A DNA stretch of 41,150 bases from an uncultured Verrucomicrobiota bacterium. Lineage in GTDB: Bacteria; Verrucomicrobiota; Kiritimatiellia; CAJWTS01. Every line of letters begins with the position of its first letter. Position 1 is the first letter of the stretch. The stretch is taken from positions 1 to 41,150 of the forward strand of contig CAJWTS010000035.1 in NCBI GenBank assembly GCA_913047795.1. Reading direction: 5' to 3'. Shown here piece by piece: positions 8,123 through 16,271 of the stretch. A program made the translations under genes and the position numbers. The notes beneath the pieces are model-generated. The model worked only from the letters and a program-made list of their open reading frames with translations, was not told the DNA's origin and did no database searches.

Positions 8123-9193
8123 ATGACACGAGACGGAATGAACTACGCGCCGGACATGTCCGGAATGAAGCCGGTGGTGGAATCCGGAGCTTTTGCCTTC
8201 GCCGCCTCGCATTTCGATCACGGGCATATCTACGGGCAGATCACAGGGTTGGCCAGTGCCGGTGGGACGTTGAAGGCGATCTATGAACCTGACGCCTCGC
8301 GCGTCGAGGCCGTCCGCAAGGATCATCCGGATGCGACGATCGTCTCCGATTTCCGGGAGATCCTGGATGACGACGAGATCAAGCTCGTCACCTCCGCCGC
8401 GATTCCCAACCTGCGCTGTGGCGTCGGGCTGCAGGTCATGGATGCAGGCAAGGACTACCTGACCGATAAGGCGCCCTTCACGACACTCGAGCAACTGGAG
8501 TCTGCCCGTGCGAAAGTGAAGGAAACGGGACACAAGTACATGGTCTGCTATTCCGAGCGTTTGAGCAGTGAAGCGGCCTGGCATGCGGGTGAACTCATCC
8601 GTGACGGGGCGATTGGCCGCGTCTTGCAGGTGCTGAACCTGGCGCCGCACAACCTGGCGGCGTCGACGCGCCCGGAATGGTTTTTTCAAAAAGACCGCTA
8701 CGGCGGCATCCTGACCGACATCGGCTCCCACCAATTCGAACAGTTTCTCTACTACGCCGGCGCGAAGGATGCCGTCATTAATTTCGCCCGCGTCGAGAAT
8801 TTTGAGAACCCGGACACACCCGGTCTGGAGGACTTCGGCGAGGCCGCGCTGACGCTGGACACGGGCGCGTCCGCCTACTGCCGGCTCGACTGGTTCAATC
8901 CGGGCGGCTCCAAGGCGTGGGGCGACGGCCGCACGTTTGTGCTCGGTACCACGGGTTATCTCGAGATCCGCAAGCAGATCGACGTAACGCGCGGGCAGGG
9001 GAGCAAGATCTTCCTGGTGGACGAGCACGACGACGTAGAGATCGATTGTGCCGGCAAGGTCGGCTACCCGTACTTCGGGCTGCTGATCCAGGACATCCTC
9101 AACGGCACCGAGAACGCGATGACGCAGGAGCATGCATTCAAGGCCGCCGAGCTATCCATGCAGGCCCAGCAGATTGCTGATGCGGTGCGGTAG
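8123..9193 (+). CDS. Gfo/Idh/MocA family NAD(P)-dependent oxidoreductase
   Basis: A 356-residue dehydrogenase. The N-terminal Rossmann domain (about 20-135) has AASHFDHGHIYGQ in place of the usual GxGxxG, a variation seen in a branch of this family, then YEPD for the cofactor ribose. The conserved lysine of the 'EKP' motif is present as TDKAPF (Lys 116). The C-terminal alpha/beta domain carries GGILTDIGSHQFEQ (Gly 194-195, Asp 199, His 203), the catalytic Asp/His region. Such enzymes oxidise inositols, sugar acids or sugar derivatives. TGGAG lies nine bases before the ATG. A hairpin at 9260-9275 (GCGTAC, four-base loop, GTACGC) lies 67 bases after the stop but has no T-tract. Confidence 0.9.
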   Translation: MTRDGMNYAPDMSGMKPVVESGAFAFAASHFDHGHIYGQITGLASAGGTLKAIYEPDASRVEAVRKDHPDATIVSDFREILDDDEIKLVTSAAIPNLRCGVGLQVMDAGKDYLTDKAPFTTLEQLESARAKVKETGHKYMVCYSERLSSEAAWHAGELIRDGAIGRVLQVLNLAPHNLAASTRPEWFFQKDRYGGILTDIGSHQFEQFLYYAGAKDAVINFARVENFENPDTPGLEDFGEAALTLDTGASAYCRLDWFNPGGSKAWGDGRTFVLGTTGYLEIRKQIDVTRGQGSKIFLVDEHDDVEIDCAGKVGYPYFGLLIQDILNGTENAMTQEHAFKAAELSMQAQQIADAVR

Positions 9194-9380
9194 GGAAACT
9201 CGGAGCGTCGCTCTACTCGGCGGCTGCCGTGCTCTCCAAGGCACAGGTCGTGGGGTGAAGCGTACGTCGGTACGCATTCGCTCCAGGAGAGATTCGCGAA
9301 GGCGGGCGGGCCATCACCTGCGCGGCGACCTCATGGCACGGCGTCACCGGGGGCACTCCCAGACGGTGCTCTGCGACGAA

Positions 9381-9500
9381 AGGCCACAGACGGTAACGTT
9401 ACCGATTGCATTCAGCGATCCCGCAGGCGTATGGTCGCTCTCAACGACGGATGTGTCTATCGACAAGACGCGGCAGGTCACGTTCTTCAACATACGATAA
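9381..9500 (+). pseudogene. C-terminal beta-sandwich remnant of an unidentified hydrolase
   Basis: In the 399-base gap between the oxidoreductase and purU, one frame ending at TGA/TAA 9498-9500 carries TVTLPIAFSDPAGVWSLSTT followed by DVSIDKTRQVTFF. A 'vtlPiAfnDp.G.Wtl...D' sequence is typical of the last beta-sandwich repeat of multidomain glycoside hydrolases and related cell-surface proteins. Upstream in the same frame only arginine-rich, non-protein-like sequence is found, so the rest of the gene is gone. The family call is weak and rests on this short motif. Confidence 0.3.
9391..9404. promoter_or_regulatory. Perfect 14-bp palindrome, LacI/GalR-like operator candidate
   Basis: CGGTAACGTTACCG is a perfect inverted repeat with a central CG and flanking AA/TT. 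That is the general form of LacI/GalR-family operators. It lies 120 bases upstream of the mini-ORF and ~190 bases upstream of purU, inside the hydrolase remnant. No regulator gene of this family is visible in the window, and a chance palindrome is possible. Confidence 0.3.
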
Positions 9501-9523
9501 CCGTCGACACAGAGGAATGATCA

Positions 9524-9596
9524 GATGTCGAAGCTGGAATCTTCGCCGCCGGCGTCCCGGGCCTTCGTGAAAGAGCCGGGGGGTAAAGTAGAGTGA
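9524..9596 (+). CDS. Short 23-codon ORF overlapping the purU start (leader peptide or gene remnant)
   Basis: ATG 9524 is preceded by AGAGGA at good spacing, better than the site of purU itself. The 23-codon frame (MSKLESSPPASRAFVKEPGG plus three residues) ends in TGA at 9594-9596, overlapping the GTG start of purU at 9593 as GTGA. This arrangement would allow translational coupling, so the peptide may act as a leader for purU expression. It has no recognisable domain. It could also be the 5' scrap of a deleted gene that retained its ribosome-binding site. Confidence 0.4.
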
Positions 9597-10453
9597 ATCC
9601 TGACCGGGCCATATTGACGGGACATTGCGCGGATAAGAAGGGGCTGGTCGCCGCGATAACGGAATGGATTTCCGACAATGGTGGCAACATCCTGCATCTT
9701 GATCAGCATGTGGATCCCGCCACCGATCACTTCTTTATTCGGGTGGAGTGGCATCTGGAGGGCTTTGTGCATGGAAGAGAAACCATCGCACACCAATTCC
9801 AGACCGACGTGGCGGGACGGATCGGTCTCGATGCGTCCATTCGGTTTACGAGCGATCGTCTGCGGATGGCGCTATTCGTGTCGAGACTCGGGCACTGCCT
9901 CTGGGATATTCTCGCCCGGTGTGAATCAGGCGAGTGGAATGTCGAGGTCCCATTGATCATCAGCAACCATCCCGATTTCGAGGGTACCGCGCAGCAGTTT
10001 GGGGTTCCTTTTCACGTGATCCCCATTACAGCGGAAACGAAGGCCGACCAGGAGCGCAGGGAGCTTGAGCTCCTTGCGGAACACAACGTGGACTTCATTG
10101 TGCTCTGCCGCTACATGCAGGTCCTATCGGCCGACTTTGCCGCGCAGTACCCGAATCGCATCATCAATATTCACCATTCTTTTCTTCCGGCCTTCGCGGG
10201 GGCCAAGCCCTATCACCGCGCGCACGAGCGCGGCGTCAAGTTGATCGGTGCGACGGCGCATTACGTGACATTGGATCTCGATGAAGGCCCAATCATTGAA
10301 CAGGACACCGCGCGGGTGAGTCATCGCGACGCCGTGCAAGACATGGTGCGGCTGGGCAAAGATCTTGAGAAAATTGTGTTGTCACGCGCGATATTTCTGC
10401 ACCTTAATAGTCAGGTGATTGTGCACGGAAACCGTACGGTTGTGTTCACTTAA
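9593..10453 (+). CDS. purU: Formyltetrahydrofolate deformylase
   Basis: A 286-residue enzyme hydrolysing 10-formyl-THF to THF and formate. The ACT-like domain (about 1-85, opening with ILTGHCADKKGLVAAITEWI) is followed by the formyltransferase-fold domain with the catalytic segment INIHHSFLPAFAGAKPY (Asn 192, His 194) and the LDEGPIIEQD loop (Asp 230). Length and domain order are normal for PurU. The start is GTG, with GGGGG ten bases upstream and a GTGA overlap with the preceding mini-ORF. A PhyH-type oxygenase begins 14 bases after the stop with a strong ribosome-binding site, so the two are probably co-transcribed. Elsewhere purU often accompanies demethylation pathways that load THF with one-carbon units, which is a reasonable but unproven setting here. 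Confidence 0.93.
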   Translation: MNPDRAILTGHCADKKGLVAAITEWISDNGGNILHLDQHVDPATDHFFIRVEWHLEGFVHGRETIAHQFQTDVAGRIGLDASIRFTSDRLRMALFVSRLGHCLWDILARCESGEWNVEVPLIISNHPDFEGTAQQFGVPFHVIPITAETKADQERRELELLAEHNVDFIVLCRYMQVLSADFAAQYPNRIINIHHSFLPAFAGAKPYHRAHERGVKLIGATAHYVTLDLDEGPIIEQDTARVSHRDAVQDMVRLGKDLEKIVLSRAIFLHLNSQVIVHGNRTVVFT

Positions 10454-10467
10454 GAGGAAGTCCAGCG

Positions 10468-11223
10468 ATGCCGTTCACGTTTGACGAACAGATGCCGCAG
10501 CAGTACCTCGACGATGGGTACGTGATCTTTCGCCAGATCATTCCGCTGTCCCTCCTGGGCGACATGCGGCGCGTGTTGGAAGATGCCCCCGCGCTTGCGC
10601 GGGAAAATGGCGGTCCGCAGGCACAGCGCCTGCAACCGTTGGTGAAGAATGGCATCGAGATGAAACCGTTCGAGGATCTTGCTGCGCTACCCGAGCTGGT
10701 CGCCGCGATCGCGTCGGTGCTCTCGCCGGAACACCGGTTTGGTCTTGGTGGTTTTGACCGGCTGGGGGTCTTTGTCGAGCCGGCGGAGAAGCCGGCCCGG
10801 ACGGACTGGCATCGGGATTGTGACGGATTGAGTATGAAACGCACCGGTAAACACCGCGCCTTGCGCCAGGAACCGTATTGGTTCAACCAGGTGAACATCC
10901 CGCTGCTGGAGGATAACTGCACCTGGTACGTTCCCGGCAGTTATGCCCGCGACGATACGCCCGAGGAGCCGCTCGCGGCTGCGCCACCGACATTTGCTGA
11001 CGACGCGTCATACGAAGAACTGGAACGGGGCCACCTTGACTACAGCCGCGCCATGCCCGGCGCTATCCGGGTCAGCATGGATGCCGGCGACTTCCTGCTC
11101 TACCATCCCGACGGCTGGCATATCGGCGTCTACCTGCCTGATCGCCGACGGTTGACCCTGCATGACTACGCGCCGACGCCAGAGTTGAAGGACTGGTACC
11201 AACGGGCGGGGTGGACTGAATAG
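10468..11223 (+). CDS. Phytanoyl-CoA dioxygenase (PhyH)-like Fe(II)/2-oxoglutarate oxygenase
   Basis: A 251-residue double-stranded beta-helix oxygenase. The iron facial triad reads His 115 and Asp 117 in TDWHRDCDG and His 218 in PDGWHIGVY, with Arg 226-228 in DRRRLTL as the 2-oxoglutarate anchor. The N-terminal YLDDGYVIFRQI segment is the usual PhyH opening, and VPGSYARDD replaces the common PGSH. It hydroxylates an unknown small substrate using O2 and 2-oxoglutarate in the cytosol. GAGGA stands ten bases before the ATG. It follows purU by 14 bases, in probable operon with it, and may release a one-carbon unit by demethylation; that link is inference. Confidence 0.85.
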   Translation: MPFTFDEQMPQQYLDDGYVIFRQIIPLSLLGDMRRVLEDAPALARENGGPQAQRLQPLVKNGIEMKPFEDLAALPELVAAIASVLSPEHRFGLGGFDRLGVFVEPAEKPARTDWHRDCDGLSMKRTGKHRALRQEPYWFNQVNIPLLEDNCTWYVPGSYARDDTPEEPLAAAPPTFADDASYEELERGHLDYSRAMPGAIRVSMDAGDFLLYHPDGWHIGVYLPDRRRLTLHDYAPTPELKDWYQRAGWTE

Positions 11224-11332
11224 CCGGACGTTCGCTGCCTGTGACGTGCCGGATTCATGATGGCTGCTGCCGCACAACCCATTCCTGCACGTCGACAATG
11301 CAGAAGAAACATCACCAACAAGGAGACCGAAC

Positions 11333-12004
11333 ATGTTGAACCTGCTTATGCTTCGCCATTCGGCGGGATACGAGCATAGCTACCTTCCCAATGCGGAGGT
11401 CGCGATCAAGGAGATCGGAACGGAGTCCGGTCTTTACACGGCGACCACGACACACGGTTGTGAGTGCATCAGCGCCGAGAATCTTCAAAATTATGATGTG
11501 GTCGCTTTCGCGACCACGGGTGAGCTTCCACTGGATGACGGTCAGAAGCAGGCGCTCCTCGAATTCGTGCGCAATGGCAAGGCGTTCTTCGGAATCCACA
11601 ACGCCACCGACACGTGTTACGAGTGGCCGGAATACGGCGCCATGCTCGGTGCCTATTTCAATGGGCACCCCTGGCACCAGGAAGTTGTGGTCAATGTTGA
11701 GGACACGGGGCATCCCGCGGTGCGACATCTCGGCACATCATTTTCCGTCGTCGACGAAATCTACACGATGAGGGATTTTGACCGCGCGAAGACGCACGTC
11801 TACATGAGCATCGAGAACAGTTCCGTGGAGGTGGAGAAGAGCACGCGCGAGGACGGTGACCACGCGCTCGGCTGGTGTCATGCCTATGGCGACGGCCGCG
11901 TGATCTACTCCGGCCTGGGGCATCCCGACGCACTCTGGTCCGAACCCTGGTTCCGCGAGCATATCCTGGGCTGTATCAAGTGGGCCGCACGGATCGAAGA
12001 GTAG
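11333..12004 (+). CDS. ThuA-like domain protein (class I glutamine amidotransferase-like fold)
   Basis: A 223-residue ThuA-family protein: MLNLLMLRHSAGYEHS at the start, YDVVAFATTGELPL, the GIHNATDTCYEWPEYGAMLG block (where the nucleophile elbow of true amidotransferases is degenerate), GAYFNGHPWHQE and the closing VIYSGLGHPDALW. The strong site AAGGAGACC lies seven bases before the ATG. ThuA proteins are associated with trehalose/sucrose 3-keto-sugar metabolism, often next to Gfo/Idh oxidoreductases, one of which lies 2.1 kb upstream on the same strand. The exact reaction is unknown. It is convergent with the Kelch gene. Confidence 0.85.
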   Translation: MLNLLMLRHSAGYEHSYLPNAEVAIKEIGTESGLYTATTTHGCECISAENLQNYDVVAFATTGELPLDDGQKQALLEFVRNGKAFFGIHNATDTCYEWPEYGAMLGAYFNGHPWHQEVVVNVEDTGHPAVRHLGTSFSVVDEIYTMRDFDRAKTHVYMSIENSSVEVEKSTREDGDHALGWCHAYGDGRVIYSGLGHPDALWSEPWFREHILGCIKWAARIEE

Positions 12005-12072
12005 GGAGCCGCTTCCGGCGTTCCGGCTGATCGTACGCGCGTTTGTCGATACGGTGCCCGGGTGTCTCCGGA

Positions 12073-13068
12073 TTACGCTCGCTCAAGTTTCCACACGTCC
12101 GGTTTCAGATGGCTGCCGCACATCAACCATAACGCGCCCTGGTAATCGAAGGTACTCGCGGCATGGCGGTCCGCCCAGGGTGTCTCAGGTACTTCGTACC
12201 AATTCACGCCGTCCGACGAATACCAGACGTCGTTGCTGTTGGCCTCGGGTGTCTGGCCGCCCAGTACCCACATGCGATCGTCGAACACGGCGACGTTGAC
12301 GTACACGCGCGGCCGCCATGGCGCTTCTTCAGTATGCCGCTCCCAGTGCAGGGCATCGCCGGAACTCCACACGTCGTTGTAATAGACGTACTGCAAGTTC
12401 TCTGGGGTTTCATATGTGCCGCCCCCGAGCAGCCAGATGCGATCGTGGAAAGAAACAATTCCACAGTACATGGCCCGCGGTGGCAGGAACGGCTGCGGCA
12501 TTTCGACTGGCTCCCAGTTCACGCCGTCTTCCGTGTTCCATAGGTCGTGATAGATGATATCTTCCGCCGGCGCGAACTGGGGCAGGGTCTGTCCGCCGAG
12601 GATCCAGATCTTGTCGTCGTGCACAAACGTGTAATGCAGGCAGCGTGGGTGCCATGGCGGGGGCTGACCGCGATTAACAAACTTCCAGTTCTTGCCGTCG
12701 CTCGAATTCCACACGTCGCACTGGTAGTGCCCCTGCAGAGGATCGCCGCCGATGATCCACATCTTGTCGCGATAAACGACGTAACCGGCGGTGTGCGTGC
12801 CTTCCCAGTCCTTGCCGTCTTCGACGAGCGGCGGTGACCGAAACGTATTCTCCTTATCCATCTGCCAGTGCGTGCCGTCATTCGAACTCCAGACGTCGTT
12901 GACGCAATGCCGCGGATAGTACTCCGGATCAATCGGGTTCCATCCGCCGATCAGGACCATGCGGTCGTTAAACACGAGCGCACCAACGCCGTCACGACCC
13001 CGGAACCCGGGCTCGTCGGTGACGTGGGTCCAGCGATAGTCTGTCTGTCCGAGGTCTTGTAGATTCAT
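12073..13068 (-). CDS. Kelch-type beta-propeller protein
   Basis: A 331-residue protein built from about six repeats. Five carry a clear 'DVW.S.DG..W' strand pair (WSSNDGTHW, WNSSDGKNW, WNTEDGVNW, WSSGDALHW, WYSSDGVNW), each after a hydrophobic strand ending in GG (VLIGGW, WIIGGD, WILGGQ, WLLGGG, WVLGGQ). This is a six-bladed Kelch/galactose-oxidase-like propeller. No signal peptide is seen, so it is likely cytosolic unless exported by another route. It is the last gene of the 18.2-12.1 kb minus-strand operon, 11 bases after the SDR stop. The role is unknown; sialic-acid mutarotase-type or scaffold functions are possible for the fold. Confidence 0.8.
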   Translation of the reverse strand: MNLQDLGQTDYRWTHVTDEPGFRGRDGVGALVFNDRMVLIGGWNPIDPEYYPRHCVNDVWSSNDGTHWQMDKENTFRSPPLVEDGKDWEGTHTAGYVVYRDKMWIIGGDPLQGHYQCDVWNSSDGKNWKFVNRGQPPPWHPRCLHYTFVHDDKIWILGGQTLPQFAPAEDIIYHDLWNTEDGVNWEPVEMPQPFLPPRAMYCGIVSFHDRIWLLGGGTYETPENLQYVYYNDVWSSGDALHWERHTEEAPWRPRVYVNVAVFDDRMWVLGGQTPEANSNDVWYSSDGVNWYEVPETPWADRHAASTFDYQGALWLMCGSHLKPDVWKLERA

Positions 13069-13079
13069 CGCGATCGCAC

Positions 13080-13880
13080 TTAAGACATTTTGCAGGTGAT
13101 TCCGCCGTCTACGACCAGGTTGGCGCCGGTGATATAGCGTGCTTCGTCGCTGGCGAGAAACAGGGCGGCGTAGGCAACGTCCCAGGCGTCGCCCATTTTG
13201 CCGGTCGGGCAGGCCGCGTCCCGCACCTTGATCATCTCTTCGACCTCGTCCAGGCCGTAGCCGCTCGCCACGGAAGCATCGATCATGGGCGTGTGCATCA
13301 GGCCGGGCACGACGCAGTTGGCGCGGATGCCCCGATCGGCATACTGCAACGCGATATTCTGCGTGAGTTGGTTGACCGCCCCTTTGGAGGCGTTGTACGC
13401 AGCGCTGGGATAGCCGGTGTAGCGCATGGAAGCGACCGAGGAAATGTTGACGATCGCGCCGCTGCCCTGCTTTTCCATGTGTGGCAGACAGGCCTTGCAG
13501 CTCAGGAACATGCCCTTGACGTTCACGGCCATGACCTTATCCCAGCTCTCCTCGGTCATCTCGGTTAGTTCGACGGCATCCAGAATGCCGACATTGTTGT
13601 GCAGGATGTCGATCCGCCCGTAGGTTGCCAGGCATTGATCAACCATTGCCGCGACCTGCGCGGAGTCGGTGACGTCCGCCTCACAAACCGTGCACTCGCC
13701 GCCTTCACCGGTGATGATGTCCCGGGTCTCCCTGGCAGCCACAATCTGAATATCCGCACCAAAGACCTTTGCCCCCTCGCGTGCGTACAGCACGGCGGCG
13801 GCCTTGCCGTTACCCCAGCCGGGACCGCAGGATCCAGCGCCGATCACCAACGCCACCTTGTCTTTTACACGATCTGCCAT
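13080..13880 (-). CDS. Short-chain dehydrogenase/reductase (classical SDR)
   Basis: A 266-residue NAD(P)-dependent oxidoreductase. The nucleotide loop is an expanded GAGSCGPGWGNG (14-25), with Asp 43 (GADIQ) suggesting NAD(H). The NNVG motif is at 95-98, the catalytic residues are Ser 148, Tyr 162 and Lys 166 in YNASK, and the usual VPGLMHTPM and GANLVVDGG sequences follow. The long GxxxGxG loop is seen in a branch acting on aromatic or alicyclic diols, but the substrate is not determined. It is the sixth gene of the long minus-strand operon, following the glycosidase remnant by 18 bases and preceding the Kelch gene. Confidence 0.9.
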   Translation of the reverse strand: MADRVKDKVALVIGAGSCGPGWGNGKAAAVLYAREGAKVFGADIQIVAARETRDIITGEGGECTVCEADVTDSAQVAAMVDQCLATYGRIDILHNNVGILDAVELTEMTEESWDKVMAVNVKGMFLSCKACLPHMEKQGSGAIVNISSVASMRYTGYPSAAYNASKGAVNQLTQNIALQYADRGIRANCVVPGLMHTPMIDASVASGYGLDEVEEMIKVRDAACPTGKMGDAWDVAYAALFLASDEARYITGANLVVDGGITCKMS

Positions 13881-13898
13881 GGCTCGCTTGTGTCCAGA

Positions 13899-14158
13899 TT
13901 ACAAGTTGTCTGTGAGTTTCTCGTCTTGTCCGATAGGGTCAAGCAGATTCCCCTGTCGATGTGGAGCGGCGGCGATGTCCTCGTTGGTCCCCGTGACGAG
14001 ACAGCGTTGCTGTTGCCCCTGCGCATCGCCGCCGGAATCGTGCAGCCGGGAGGCAGTCGAAAGGGGTTCATGCATTGCGAGCAGTCGTAGCGTGAATCGG
14101 GATCAGGCGGCAACACCGGGTTGGCGGGATCGCGCATCCACTTGAATCGGGATAGCAT
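13899..14158 (-). pseudogene. Frameshifted, truncated glycosidase (GH130/GH43-like five-bladed propeller) remnant
   Basis: The ATG at 14158 has an excellent GGAGAAGGGG site and starts 14 bases after the dimethylformamidase-like stop. The first frame gives FKWMRDPANPVLPPDP, then YDCSQCMNPF, the conserved opening of bacterial proteins related to GH130/GH43 glycosidases ('DPaNPVLPPdp...yD...cMNPf'). Near 14045-14060 the similarity jumps frame and continues as DSGGDAQGQQQRCLVTGTNE and ends at TAA 13899-13901 after only ~85 codons. The remaining ~200 residues expected are absent and the intact SDR follows. So a gene with a functional-looking ribosome-binding site has been frameshifted and deleted inside an otherwise intact operon. 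Confidence 0.6.
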
Positions 14159-14172
14159 AGGCCCCTTCTCCG

Positions 14173-15543
14173 TCAGTCGGCCGAAAGACGGTCGAGCACA
14201 TTGCGCGTGATCCGCTGCACGATCGGGTCGTTCTTGAGACCGTGCGCCCAGTCGGTGGTGCCGGCCGTGAAGACCGTCCCGCCGCGGGTGTGAGAGCCCA
14301 TCGTGGCGCGGCCGTCGTTCGAGACTCCGGCCTCCTGGTAAACGTCGAATTCCATTCCGGTCCAGCGGGATGGAGCCTGGCAGATAATAACGAAATCCTC
14401 GGGCGTGCCATCGTCGCAGGTTGGTACCGGGTAGCCATTCTGCTCGTGGTAGGCGCAACCGTCGGTTTCATAACCCACGATCGTATTCTCGGCGCCGAAC
14501 ACATCGCCTTCGTTCAGGCCGGTCCCTTCGAGTGCCCAATGGTCGGCGCGCTTCACGGTGTACTCGCCCGGTCCGTCCATGTACGCGTCGTGGCTGAGGT
14601 GATAGCCGCCCATCGGGAAGCCGACGCCGGTAAGGTAGTTCTCGGGACGATTGACGAGGGGATGCGAGAAGAGCGTCGCGAGCAGCGGATGTCCTTCAGG
14701 GGTGTAGAGCGGGTCTTCCTTGTAGTGTTCCTTGTAAGTCACCATCGTCTTGCCGTCGTCCTCGAAGCGCACCTGCCAGCAGACGCTGTTGCCGCTGAAG
14801 AACGCAGCGTTGCCGCCGCCGCCGATGAATCGTTCGAGGTTGTCGCGCATGGGGCTGGACCAGTATTCGTCGTGGCCGACGCTCAGGATCAGGCGGTAGT
14901 CGTTGAATCCGTCCGGCCAGGTCTCCAGGTCGTGATTCACCGCATACTCGAGGGCGTAGCCCTCGCGATCGCACCAACGGACGAACGATCGCTCCCAGAG
15001 AAAGAAGGCGGTGTTGTGATAGCCGTGGCCGGGCCGCAGCAGGCTCACGCGGTGCCCCTGGTCCCGATCGCTGGAATTGTAGGCGTACGTGCTTTTGCCA
15101 CCCCAGCTGTTGTAGGCCGCATAGGTGTTGGTCGTAAGCTGCAGCAGAATCTTGCTCGTCGATGCGGGTTTCCTGGCGCGCACCACGAGCAGTATGTCGT
15201 GCGAGGCGCAAAGTTTGCTCCAGTGCGAATGGGTCTCAAGATTCGGCGCGCGTTCGGCAGCCAGGGTGACGCGATAAACACCGCTGCGCCAGGTCTCCGG
15301 GATCGTGAGTTCCCAACACCGGGGCCAACCGGGCCCCGTTTCCCATGCCCGTTCAGGAATCGGATGATCGCCGACAGCGATCCCGTTTTCTTCGTGAACC
15401 ATTTCTTCCGGTTCACCCTCGCGTACGATCGTGAGCGAGCACTCGCCGGCATTGCTCGAAGCAAAGAGCTGGATCGTCTCGCCCGGCACCGTGCTCAGCG
15501 TGCTCAGGTAGCCTTCGATAGCCGGTATCATGCCGTCGGTCAT
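14173..15543 (-). CDS. N,N-dimethylformamidase beta-subunit-like hydrolase
   Basis: A 456-residue protein related to the large subunit of N,N-dimethylformamidase (DmfA2-like family). Recognisable parts are the N-terminal beta-sandwich with a [12 protein letters not shown] strand, the conserved [19 protein letters not shown] block around residue 145, [28 protein letters not shown], the [17 protein letters not shown] motif and a GLUTAMATE/Tyr-rich C-terminal part with [10 protein letters not shown]. In the characterised enzyme two Tyr and a Glu bind a single Fe ion; which residues do so here cannot be settled by eye. No small-subunit gene is adjacent. The start codon overlaps the RraA stop as ATGA, so the two are translationally coupled. 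Function is probably hydrolysis of an amide or imide substrate. Confidence 0.75.
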   Translation of the reverse strand: MTDGMIPAIEGYLSTLSTVPGETIQLFASSNAGECSLTIVREGEPEEMVHEENGIAVGDHPIPERAWETGPGWPRCWELTIPETWRSGVYRVTLAAERAPNLETHSHWSKLCASHDILLVVRARKPASTSKILLQLTTNTYAAYNSWGGKSTYAYNSSDRDQGHRVSLLRPGHGYHNTAFFLWERSFVRWCDREGYALEYAVNHDLETWPDGFNDYRLILSVGHDEYWSSPMRDNLERFIGGGGNAAFFSGNSVCWQVRFEDDGKTMVTYKEHYKEDPLYTPEGHPLLATLFSHPLVNRPENYLTGVGFPMGGYHLSHDAYMDGPGEYTVKRADHWALEGTGLNEGDVFGAENTIVGYETDGCAYHEQNGYPVPTCDDGTPEDFVIICQAPSRWTGMEFDVYQEAGVSNDGRATMGSHTRGGTVFTAGTTDWAHGLKNDPIVQRITRNVLDRLSAD

Positions 15544-16265
15544 GATTGCAGGCTCTCGCTGAGTTGGCTCATCCTGCGTTTGGACTCCGCCAGAACGGTG
15601 CGGAAGCCGTCCACAGTGACGTTGCCGCTTTTGAGAAAGTCCAGAATGACGGCCTCGGCCCGCATCAGGTTTTCGCAGGCGTCCGGGATCTCCGACGCGA
15701 TTTCGAGAGGAATCGTGGTGACGCCGTTACAGTCGCCGTGCAGGAGATCGCCGGGATGGATCGTGAGGCCGCCGACCTTCACCGGTTCGCCGATGGTGGG
15801 GAAGTGACAGTATCCGTGCGCGCAGATCGAGCCGTTGGTGAAGGCCGGGAAGCCGAGCGCGCGGACCTGGTCCAGGTCACGGCCGGTGCCGCTCGTGACT
15901 AAGCCCGCGCCGCCAAACTTCTGGTAGGTCGTGCACATGACTTCCCCAAACGTTGCCGCCGCACTGGGCACATCGAGGTCTTCGAAAATAACGACGGCCG
16001 GGCCGGGAAGCTGCGCGAACGATTCGACCTGTTGATCGAGCGTCCCGTACGCGTCGCCCGTTGCGGGAGCCGACGAGCGAAACGTTGCCGTCGCCGCAAA
16101 TCCGACCATCGGTGGCATTTCGGGAAAGCAGGCCTGGATGCGTCGGTCCGTGTAGCCCTCATTGCGTGGACGAATGTCGAAGAGTTCGATGGCGTTACAG
16201 ACCGTTGGTGTGTCGTACTTGCGCAATTGGTCCAGGGCTTCCTGTGGAAGGGGTGTATTACTCAT
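15540..16265 (-). CDS. RraA-like / 4-hydroxy-4-methyl-2-oxoglutarate aldolase family protein
   Basis: A 241-residue RraA/HMG-aldolase fold protein. The pyruvate-aldolase signature is present: GEVM at 107-110, SGTGRDLDQ with Arg 129 and Asp 130, and [13 protein letters not shown] with Asp 178, which together bind the divalent metal and oxo-acid in the aldolases. The N-terminal [12 protein letters not shown] helix is typical. Catalytic motif retention favours a retro-aldol or oxaloacetate decarboxylase role over RNase E inhibition. It begins six bases after the SGNH stop and its TGA overlaps the next ATG (ATGA), placing it in the core of the long minus-strand operon. Confidence 0.85.
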   Translation of the reverse strand: MSNTPLPQEALDQLRKYDTPTVCNAIELFDIRPRNEGYTDRRIQACFPEMPPMVGFAATATFRSSAPATGDAYGTLDQQVESFAQLPGPAVVIFEDLDVPSAAATFGEVMCTTYQKFGGAGLVTSGTGRDLDQVRALGFPAFTNGSICAHGYCHFPTIGEPVKVGGLTIHPGDLLHGDCNGVTTIPLEIASEIPDACENLMRAEAVILDFLKSGNVTVDGFRTVLAESKRRMSQLSESLQS

Positions 16266-16271
16266 GTCCGG

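Noticed and set aside
9260..9275. Six-base-pair hairpin after the Gfo/Idh gene as a terminator
   Set aside because: No T-tract and a short stem; mentioned only with the gene.
14242..15807. A 521-codon plus-strand frame
   Set aside because: Antisense to the dimethylformamidase-like and RraA genes, with no protein features of its own.
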